A stretch of DNA of 5,714 nt, taken from NCBI GenBank assembly GCA_030152275.1, contig JASLHF010000119.1:1-5714 (forward strand), written 5' to 3'. Positions 1 through 4,812 of this stretch are shown here, one piece after another. Position numbers and translations under genes: made by a program. The notes below the pieces were generated by a model. The model was not told where the DNA came from and searched no databases. It saw nothing but the letters and a program-made list of their open reading frames with translations. The stretch is from Acinetobacter sp. GTDB taxonomy: Bacteria > Pseudomonadota > Gammaproteobacteria > Pseudomonadales > Moraxellaceae. The first letter of the stretch is position 1. Each line of letters starts with the position of its first letter.

Positions 1-31
1 CATCCGGGCGGCAGTGGAAGCGCTGTTCTAA
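1..31 (+). CDS. Probable C-terminal end of an upstream gene (partial)
   Basis: Frame 2 reads nine sense codons (IRAAVEALF) and then a TAA at 29-31. The codons look like ordinary coding sequence for this window, and the peptide resembles an amphipathic helical protein end. The other two forward frames run on a little further, so coding status is inferred rather than shown. Too little is present to name a family. The stop is followed directly by the GCGCCGG repeat cluster, and I see no T-rich intrinsic terminator after it. Confidence 0.35.
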   Translation, partial: IRAAVEALF

Positions 32-186
32 GCGCCGGTCACCATTTTCGCGCCTAACATTTGTGATTTTGCTTAAAAATCTATAAGCTAGCGCCGGCCC
101 CGCCCTGCGCCGGCAAATGCTATAAGAACATCCCCGCAGGGAAAAAATAAGAAGATATAACCTAGACCGCGCGCTGCGCCGGCAAA
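32..186. repeat. Cluster of GCGCCGG words in the intergenic region
   Basis: The heptamer GCGCCGG occurs at 32-38, 91-97, 107-113 and 176-182. The last three extend to GCGCCGGC and so contain the palindrome GCCGGC. Two copies share an exact 13-mer, CTGCGCCGGCAAA, at 105-117 and 174-186. After each 13-mer comes a related A/T-rich tail (TGCTATAAGAACA and CATTCTAAGAATCA), so the similar unit is about 26 bp with a 69-bp period. The copies are GC-rich islands in A/T-rich surroundings. They could be duplicated operator or promoter units or remnants of a dispersed repeat; the sequence alone does not decide. Confidence 0.5.
118..126 (+). promoter_or_regulatory. Candidate extended -10 promoter for the lipoprotein gene
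   Basis: TGC at 118-120 followed by TATAAG at 121-126 fits the extended -10 pattern TGn-TATAAT with one mismatch. No good -35 lies 17 bp upstream (the region is CCCGCC-like), which is tolerated with an extended -10. The start of transcription would be near 133, giving a leader of about 70 nt. A second TATAAG at 82-87, with TTGTGA at 61-66 (15-bp spacer), is a weaker alternative. Confidence 0.35.
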
Positions 187-203
187 CATTCTAAGAATCA
201 CAC

Positions 204-785
204 ATGAACAACACATACCGAATTGTATGCATTGCGCTGCTGGCTTCGCTCAGCGGCTGTCACAGCCTGTCCAAAGCCAGCACCCGTATTTCAGATCAAG
301 TACTGGATTTGCTGGGCAAAGAAAAAGCGCCTGAAATCACGCAGCCGACGCTGGATGAATTGAATAAAGCCGCACAGGAACGGCTGGAAAAACTGCTGAA
401 TAATATGCCGGTCAATCAATGGGTGTATTTAGACAACCCGCAGCTCGGCAGCGCGGATCTGCAAAACAAATCCAGCAGCTATTACACCCTCTCGCTGCGG
501 CTCAACTGTAAAATTTCCAGCCAGCGTCCAGATTTCAAGCTTCTGAGCGCAGATGGCCAAACCCTGCTGAAAGCTTACGATGACAGCGCTGGTACTGTGC
601 AGTTCTTACTGGACAATAAGAATTACGGCAATCCCTTTGACCTGCACAGCCGCAAAAAACTGGACAGCTTTAAAAGCGCATTGGCCAGCGCCAAAGTCAT
701 TAAAATCTTTAACGCGTCGAAGCTATACAGCTTTCAGAACCAGCAGGCCGAACTGCTGGAAAAACCGGTAAGCTGCGCAGAATAG
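204..785 (+). CDS. Uncharacterised secreted lipoprotein (hypothetical)
   Basis: This 193-residue protein starts with a lipoprotein signal peptide: short polar N-region (MNNTYR), hydrophobic core at 7-16 and lipobox LSGC with Cys19 as the lipidation site. The +2 residue is His, not Asp, so outer-membrane sorting is expected by the usual Lol rule. Residues about 46-68 look like an amphipathic helix. The domain at about 72-193 looks mixed alpha/beta and contains the only two cysteines of the mature chain after Cys19, Cys102 and Cys191, which could form a disulfide in the periplasm. I recognise no known family and assign no function. The ATG at 204 is the only sensible start, since the next Met (68) would remove the signal. 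The ribosome site is weak (TAAGAA at 192-197) and lies in the second copy of the upstream repeat. The gene ends 4 bp from the convergent DUF2798 gene. Confidence 0.85.
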   Translation: MNNTYRIVCIALLASLSGCHSLSKASTRISDQVLDLLGKEKAPEITQPTLDELNKAAQERLEKLLNNMPVNQWVYLDNPQLGSADLQNKSSSYYTLSLRLNCKISSQRPDFKLLSADGQTLLKAYDDSAGTVQFLLDNKNYGNPFDLHSRKKLDSFKSALASAKVIKIFNASKLYSFQNQQAELLEKPVSCAE

Positions 786-789
786 AGCC

Positions 790-1107
790 TTATTTTGGCG
801 GGGGCATGTCCACAATCAGTCCGGCGCATTTGCGCACGATAGGCAGCAGCATGACCACAATGGGAAATGCAATAGCCCATGAAATCATCCAGTTATGAAT
901 CCACAGTGCGATAAATCCCTCAAACCAGCCCAAATTGCGCAGCATATTGACAAAAGATATGATGCCGCTCATCAGGCAGGAAAGCATAAACGGCACCACA
1001 GCCAAAGCCCAGCGCGCAGGCAGTTTAGGAATATTGCCGATAATTTTCTTCTGTTCTAACTGCCGCTCTAAGGGCTGCGGAGTCCTTTCCATCTTGCATT
1101 TACTCAT
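790..1107 (-). CDS. Small DUF2798-family membrane protein
   Basis: The C-terminal part matches my memory of the DUF2798 family: LPARWA at the entry of the first membrane helix, then SGIISFVNMLRNLGW, then FIALWIHNWMISWAIAFP leading into a second helix that ends in LLPIVRK. Counting from the longest open frame (ATG at 1167, 125 residues), the helices lie near residues 53-75 and 92-116. It is therefore an inner-membrane protein with two helices and a basic N-terminal tail. Its function is unknown. The start is uncertain. The frame is open to an ATG at 1167, but that start has no ribosome site, and a candidate promoter (1124-1152) lies downstream of it. I chose the ATG at 1105-1107 (105 residues), preceded closely by GGAAA; the ATG at 1090-1092 (100 residues) is also possible. 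It converges on the lipoprotein gene and diverges from argS. Confidence 0.75.
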   Translation of the reverse strand: MSKCKMERTPQPLERQLEQKKIIGNIPKLPARWALAVVPFMLSCLMSGIISFVNMLRNLGWFEGFIALWIHNWMISWAIAFPIVVMLLPIVRKCAGLIVDMPPPK

Positions 1108-1123
1108 TTTCCATTCACGCTCA

Positions 1124-1152
1124 TGTATATCGCTGTTTATCGATATAAGCAA
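1124..1152 (-). promoter_or_regulatory. Candidate promoter for the DUF2798 gene
   Basis: On the minus strand TTGCTT (1152-1147) and TATACA (1129-1124) are separated by 17 bp. The -35 matches consensus at 3 of 6 positions and the -10 at 4 of 6, so this is modest. If used, transcription would start near 1117, excluding the ATG at 1167 and favouring the starts at 1107 or 1092. Confidence 0.3.
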
Positions 1153-1167
1153 TCTTTTATTTTTCAT

Positions 1168-1184
1168 CGAATATTATTTATTCG
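1168..1184. promoter_or_regulatory. Palindrome CGAATA-N5-TATTCG in the divergent region
   Basis: CGAATA at 1168-1173 is the reverse complement of TATTCG at 1179-1184, with a 5-bp A/T-only centre. The size and A/T-rich spacer resemble a binding site for a dimeric helix-turn-helix regulator. No regulator gene is in the window, so this is a candidate operator only. Confidence 0.3.
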
Positions 1185-1217
1185 CAGCAAATGGGTTCAC
1201 CTAAAGAGTCCGAAATT

Positions 1218-1226
1218 TGCTATATT
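1218..1226 (+). promoter_or_regulatory. Extended -10 promoter element for argS
   Basis: TGC at 1218-1220 precedes TATATT at 1221-1226, giving a TGn extended -10 with 5 of 6 matches in the hexamer. The best -35-like word (TTCACC, 1196-1201) is 19 bp away and weak. The expected transcription start near 1233 would give an argS leader of about 30 nt. The element lies inside the ATTTGCT repeats described separately, so a protein bound there could affect it. Confidence 0.5.
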
Positions 1227-1262
1227 TGCTGTTTTTCTGCGACATTTATTTTTCGACTGATT

Positions 1263-3053
1263 ATGAATACGGCAATACAAGCAGCGCTCGACCATGCAGT
1301 GCAATCCCTTCAAGCTGAAGGTGTACTCCCATCTGACTGGACTAATACCAGCACTTTGACGCGTACCAAAGACCGAAGCCACGGCGATTTTGCGTCAAAT
1401 ATTGCCATGATCGGATCTAAAGCTGCCGGTATGAAGCCGCGTGATTTGGCGGAAAAAATTCTGGGCGCTCTGCCTGAAGTTGCCGACATCAGCAAAGCAG
1501 AAATTGCAGGTCCCGGCTTTATTAACTTCTTCTTAAATGCCAATCAGCGCTTTGCTGTGCTGGAACAGATTCAGGCGCAAAAAGATCAGTTTGGCCGCAC
1601 GCAAGCCAATGCCGGCAAACGCATTCAGGTGGAGTTTGTATCCGCCAACCCAACCTCCAGCCTGCATGTCGGCCATGGCCGCGGCGCAGCCTACGGCATG
1701 ACCGTGGCTAATCTGCTGGAAGCGACAGGCGCAAAAGTTGACCGTGAATACTATGTCAATGATGCTGGCCGTCAAATGGATATTTTGGCAACTTCAACCT
1801 ACTTGCGTTATTTAGAATTAACCGGTCAGGAATTGGTATTCCCTAAAAATGCCTACCAAGGCGACTATGTGAAAGAAATCGCGCAAAGCATTATTGAGCA
1901 TGATGGAAACGCGCATGTGCGTCCAGTGGCCGACATTTATCAAGATGTGCCTGAAGACGTGCAGTACGCAGCTGAACCGGATGCCGACGGCAACAAAGTG
2001 GTGCTTTCAGGCGACAAAGAAAAACATATTGACGGCTTGATTCATAATTCTCAAAACCATTTAGGCGCTGGCTACCGTGTATTCCATCAGGCTGCGCTGA
2101 AAGCGATTTTAGATGACATTAAAGATGACTTGGGCGAATTTGGCGTAACCTTCAACCAATGGTTCAGTGAAGCAACCCTGACTGAAAAAATTGATGAAGC
2201 ACTGCAAATGCTGGATCAGCGCGGCTTCCTGTATGAAAAAGATGGCAACATTTGGTTTAAATCCACTGAATTTGGCGATGAAAAAGACCGCGTGGTGAAA
2301 CGCCGCAACGGCCAAACCACTTATTTCGCTTCAGACATTGCCTACCATCTGAACAAACTGCAGCGCGGTTATACCGACATTATCGATATTTGGGGTTCTG
2401 ACCACCACGGCTATATCGCGCGCGTGAAAGCCGCCATTGATGCCCTAGGTTATGACTCTAAAAAATTAACCGTGTTATTAGTTCAGTTCGTGAGCTTATG
2501 GCGTGGCGGCGAGATGGTGCAAATGTCATCGCGTTCCGGTCAGTTCGTGACTTTACGTGACCTGCGTAAAGAAGTCGGTAACGATGCGGCGCGCTTCTAT
2601 TATGTGATGCGTAAATCAGAACAGCACATCGATTTTGACTTGGACTTAGCGGTATCTCAAAGCAAAGACAATGCTGTGTATTATATTCAGTACGCGCATG
2701 CGCGGATTTGCCGCATGCTGGAAAAAGCAGCATCAACCGGCTTAAATTTTGACGCAGCTTCTGCTGCCCAGTTTACAGCCCAGCTGGCGCTGGAAGCTGA
2801 ATCTGAAATTCTGTCAAAACTGGCCGCTTACCCAGAAATTCTAACCCGCGCAGCCAACAGCTACGAACCGCACCAAGTCGGTAATTATTTAAAAGAGCTT
2901 GCGGCGCTGTTCCACGGTTGGTATAACGAAAATAAAGTTTTAGGCGATGATGCGCAATTAACACAAGCGCGCCTGCTGCTTTCAGTCAATGTACAGCAAG
3001 TGCTGCGCAACGGCTTGGAGCTGCTGGGTGTTTCTGCGCCTGAAACCATGTAA
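1263..3053 (+). CDS. argS: Arginyl-tRNA synthetase (ArgRS)
   Basis: ArgRS attaches arginine to tRNA-Arg using ATP in the cytoplasm and is a class Ia synthetase that needs tRNA for amino-acid activation. All family parts are visible in the 596 residues. The N-terminal tRNA-contacting domain (about 1-90) has DRSHGDFASNIAM at 38-50. The Rossmann catalytic domain carries the HIGH-type motif HVGH at 135-138 within SANPTSSLHVGHGRG, then ASDIAYH (356-362) and GSDHHGY (378-384). The second signature is MSSRSG at 421-426; a canonical KMSKS lysine is absent, as in many ArgRS. The C-terminal anticodon-binding DALR domain ends in VLRNGLELLGVSAPETM. Length is slightly above the E. coli enzyme, mainly through a hydrophilic segment near 215-270. 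I chose the ATG at 1263 because the family N-terminus starts there; an in-frame ATG at 1191 would add 24 atypical residues and lies before the promoter. No clear Shine-Dalgarno is present. Confidence 0.97.
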   Translation: MNTAIQAALDHAVQSLQAEGVLPSDWTNTSTLTRTKDRSHGDFASNIAMIGSKAAGMKPRDLAEKILGALPEVADISKAEIAGPGFINFFLNANQRFAVLEQIQAQKDQFGRTQANAGKRIQVEFVSANPTSSLHVGHGRGAAYGMTVANLLEATGAKVDREYYVNDAGRQMDILATSTYLRYLELTGQELVFPKNAYQGDYVKEIAQSIIEHDGNAHVRPVADIYQDVPEDVQYAAEPDADGNKVVLSGDKEKHIDGLIHNSQNHLGAGYRVFHQAALKAILDDIKDDLGEFGVTFNQWFSEATLTEKIDEALQMLDQRGFLYEKDGNIWFKSTEFGDEKDRVVKRRNGQTTYFASDIAYHLNKLQRGYTDIIDIWGSDHHGYIARVKAAIDALGYDSKKLTVLLVQFVSLWRGGEMVQMSSRSGQFVTLRDLRKEVGNDAARFYYVMRKSEQHIDFDLDLAVSQSKDNAVYYIQYAHARICRMLEKAASTGLNFDAASAAQFTAQLALEAESEILSKLAAYPEILTRAANSYEPHQVGNYLKELAALFHGWYNENKVLGDDAQLTQARLLLSVNVQQVLRNGLELLGVSAPETM

Positions 3054-3097
3054 GCCGATGTTTAAATACCCATTGAACATGATGTATTGATCTGCGT

Positions 3098-3115
3098 GCA
3101 GCTTTTCGAAGCTGC
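3098..3115 (+). other. Hairpin with UUCG loop between argS and the SPOR gene
   Basis: GCAGCTT (3098-3104) pairs perfectly with AAGCTGC (3109-3115) around a TTCG tetraloop, and a G-U then a G-C pair (3096-3097 with 3116-3117) can extend the stem. No T-run follows it on either strand, so it does not look like a standard intrinsic terminator. It may protect an mRNA end, act as a partial terminator or influence expression of the downstream gene. Confidence 0.5.
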
Positions 3116-3179
3116 GCTGCAAAGCATGGCGATATCGAGAGTTGAACTGAAAAACCTTGCCTTAGGGCATTTATTAGAA

Positions 3180-3186
3180 TAAGAGG
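3180..3186 (+). promoter_or_regulatory. Shine-Dalgarno that fixes the GTG start of the SPOR gene
   Basis: TAAGAGG at 3180-3186 lies 7 nt before the GTG at 3194-3196. It is the clearest ribosome site on the plus strand of this window and supports the GTG as the true start. Confidence 0.65.
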
Positions 3187-3193
3187 TTCCCAC

Positions 3194-3802
3194 GTGTTTG
3201 GAAAAACGCAGCGCGGTGTATCTGAACGGCCCAATAAGCCGAAAAAGCCATTAATTCCTGCTTGGCTGGGCACACTGGTCATTATTTTAATCATTTTAAG
3301 TTTTGTGGTCGCCTTGATGCTCTGGAAGCCTTGGGAGCCCGTCAAGCCGAAAAACCAGATTCTGTCGGAACATGCGCCGGAAGAAACCAACAAAGATTAC
3401 CGTTTTTACGATCTGCTGCCGCAGCAGCAAGTCACGCCTATTCCTGAACAGGCCGTTCCTGAATCTAAAGACAGCGGCGCTGTAGTAATTGTCGAAGCGC
3501 CGAAAGCGCCAAGCCCGGAACAGGATAATAGTGAACCGGGCCTGCAATCCAGCGAACCGGCTGCGCCTGCCAGCACCAGCTACATTCTGCAAGTGCGCAG
3601 CTATGAAGACCCGGATCAGGCCGATGCGCGCCGCGCGGAAATTATCCTAAATGGCTTGTCTGCCGATGTGGTGCAAAGCACAGAGCACGGCAAAGTCTGG
3701 TACCGTGTGGTATCTGGCCCTTATGATTCACAAGAGGCAGCCGTGATCGCGCAGCAGACGCTGCAGCACAGCGGCATCGACTCGATTGTAGTGAAACGTT
3801 AA
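3194..3802 (+). CDS. ftsN: FtsN-like cell-division protein with SPOR domain
   Basis: This 202-residue bitopic inner-membrane protein has a basic cytoplasmic tail (1-22), one membrane helix (about 24-44), a short segment with FYDLLPQQQV at 71-80, a Pro/Glu/Ser-rich linker (about 82-128) and a SPOR domain (about 129-201). The SPOR part shows YILQVRSYEDPDQADARRAE and WYRVVSGPYDSQEAAVIAQQ, typical of the fold that binds glycan strands lacking stem peptides at the septum. The FY-LLP motif after the helix is characteristic of FtsN-type proteins, whose corresponding periplasmic segment activates septal peptidoglycan synthesis through FtsQLB and FtsWI. As I recall, Pseudomonas aeruginosa also has its FtsN directly after argS, which strengthens the call. 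It starts with GTG behind a good ribosome site, 140 bp after argS, and ends just before a strong terminator. Other SPOR proteins (DedD-, DamX- or RlpA-like) are less likely given the motif and synteny. Confidence 0.83.
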   Translation: MFGKTQRGVSERPNKPKKPLIPAWLGTLVIILIILSFVVALMLWKPWEPVKPKNQILSEHAPEETNKDYRFYDLLPQQQVTPIPEQAVPESKDSGAVVIVEAPKAPSPEQDNSEPGLQSSEPAAPASTSYILQVRSYEDPDQADARRAEIILNGLSADVVQSTEHGKVWYRVVSGPYDSQEAAVIAQQTLQHSGIDSIVVKR

Positions 3803-3815
3803 ATTTTAGTTCCCC

Positions 3816-3846
3816 AAAAAGCGCCCAATGGCGCTTTTTTATTTTT
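3816..3846 (+). terminator. Rho-independent terminator after the FtsN-like gene
   Basis: GCGCC (3821-3825) and GGCGC (3830-3834) form a GC stem with loop CAAT, flanked by AAAAA (3816-3820) pairing with TTTTT (3835-3839), so the stem reaches 10 bp. The T-rich tail TTTTTTATTTTT runs 3835-3846. On the minus strand the same hairpin is followed by only TTTTT and then GGGG, so it may also stop psd transcription, though less efficiently. Confidence 0.92.
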
Positions 3847-3852
3847 AGCATG

Positions 3853-3933
3853 CTCTCCTTACTAGGAGATGATAAACACTGCTTCGCAAGGGAGAGGTTC
3901 TTTCCCTCCATCTAATCATCTCCCAGAGGGAAG
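3853..3933. repeat. Interleaved inverted repeats, possible dispersed intergenic element
   Basis: Several complementary pairs overlap here. TCTCCT (3854-3859) pairs with AGGAGA (3864-3869) around loop TACT. GGAGATGAT (3865-3873) pairs with ATCATCTCC (3915-3923). AGGGA (3889-3893) pairs with TCCCT (3903-3907). TTCCCTC (3902-3908) pairs with GAGGGAA (3926-3932). The pairs are mutually exclusive in part, so alternative folds are possible. The TCTCC and GGGAGAGG words resemble short dispersed repeats found between genes in many bacterial genomes; copy number cannot be judged from one window. It lies between converging operons, in the expected 3' untranslated region of the psd transcript. Confidence 0.5.
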
Positions 3934-3960
3934 ATGAATTTCATGATATTAGAAACTTGA

Positions 3961-4812
3961 TTAAAGCGTATGCCCCATTGCTTCACCCATCACTACAGCA
4001 GAGTTGGCTTTGAATGCCGCATCCCATTGCATTTTATTTTCTTCAAATAACACTACAGCGGTAGAACCTAAATAAAAGCGGCCTAATTCGGCGCCTTTTT
4101 CCAAGAATAAATCGTGCTGATTCAGTTCTAAACGGCCAGTCGGTTTGACCTTACCGGTTGCAACGGTTTCAATGCCGGCCACAATCATGGCCCCCACCAA
4201 CACTACGGCCATGCGGCCCAATTCAGTATCAAATAAACACACCATGCGTTCATTGCGGGCAAACAGGCCCGGAATATTTTCTGCCGTAGTTTGGTTTACA
4301 GAGAACAGCTCACCCGGAACATACAAAGTTTCCGTCAATGTGCCGGGAAACGGCATGTGCACGCGGTGATAGTCTTTCGGCGATAAATATACTGTCGCGA
4401 ATTGGCCATTTTTAAACGGCTCCGCCAGCTGCGGGTCAGCAATCAGTTTTTCCACCGAAAAGCTTTGGCCTTTGGCTTGAAAAATATCGCCGGCTTCAAT
4501 TTTACCCAGCTGCGAAATGGCGCCGTCCGCCGGAGAAACAATGCTGCCGGCATCGGCATCAATTTCACGTACACCGTCTTTCAATGAGCGGGTAAAAAAT
4601 TCATTAAACGATTTAAATTTTAAAGCATTGCTCTGTTCCGCAATCGACATGTCGATGCCGTACTGCGCTTTAAATGCGGTGATCACCGCATTTTTCAGCA
4701 GCGGGTTTTCGCTGGCCGCTACTTTGCCAATCACGCGTGACAGCTTATGCTGCGGCACAACGCGCTGCGCTTGAATGAAAATTTGTTTTTTTAATCGTGA
4801 TGTGATGCTCAA
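3961..4812 (-). CDS. psd: Phosphatidylserine decarboxylase proenzyme
   Basis: Psd removes the carboxyl group of phosphatidylserine to give phosphatidylethanolamine at the inner membrane. The 283-residue proenzyme cleaves itself at LGST (248-251), between Gly249 and Ser250, leaving a beta chain of about 249 residues and a 34-residue alpha chain whose Ser250 becomes the pyruvoyl cofactor. The other expected catalytic residues are visible: Asp96 in SPADG (93-97) and His152 in YHRVHMP (His149 is also present). The N-terminal part is basic and amphipathic, consistent with membrane attachment, and FNEFFTRSLK at 69-78 is a family signature. Length is normal. The start is a TTG at 4812-4810 sharing bases with the TGA of the upstream rhodanese gene (TTGA, 4-base overlap), with GGAGAG 8 nt upstream. 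No nearby ATG gives the conserved N-terminus, so TTG is probably real and translation is coupled. Confidence 0.96.
   Translation of the reverse strand: MSITSRLKKQIFIQAQRVVPQHKLSRVIGKVAASENPLLKNAVITAFKAQYGIDMSIAEQSNALKFKSFNEFFTRSLKDGVREIDADAGSIVSPADGAISQLGKIEAGDIFQAKGQSFSVEKLIADPQLAEPFKNGQFATVYLSPKDYHRVHMPFPGTLTETLYVPGELFSVNQTTAENIPGLFARNERMVCLFDTELGRMAVVLVGAMIVAGIETVATGKVKPTGRLELNQHDLFLEKGAELGRFYLGSTAVVLFEENKMQWDAAFKANSAVVMGEAMGHTL

Noticed and set aside
204..785. Lipoprotein as a type VI secretion TssJ/VasI-like protein
   Set aside because: I considered it from size and lipidation only. No motif supports it and no secretion genes are nearby, so no function was assigned.
935..1204. Open frame on + antisense to the DUF2798 gene
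   Set aside because: The minus-strand product matches a known membrane family; the plus frame has no recognisable features and no ribosome site, so it is a shadow.
1191..1262. In-frame ATG at 1191 extending ArgS by 24 residues
   Set aside because: The extension (Cys/Phe-rich) does not resemble ArgRS, it lies upstream of and across the likely argS promoter, and the family N-terminus starts at 1263.
3142..3174. Promoter for ftsN using TTGAAC at 3142-3147
   Set aside because: No acceptable -10 lies 16-18 bp downstream; the nearest A/T-rich hexamer is more than 20 bp away.
2986..3393. 135-codon minus-strand open frame across the end of argS and start of the SPOR gene
   Set aside because: It overlaps two well-supported genes on the other strand and its composition looks like a reverse shadow rather than a protein family.
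3642..3911. 89-codon minus-strand frame over the SPOR gene end, terminator and repeat region
   Set aside because: It runs through a strong intrinsic terminator and the inverted-repeat element and has no recognisable domain.
3853..3933. CRISPR array or tRNA-like structure
   Set aside because: Repeats are inverted and unequal with no regular spacers, and no cloverleaf arms or TTC loop are present.
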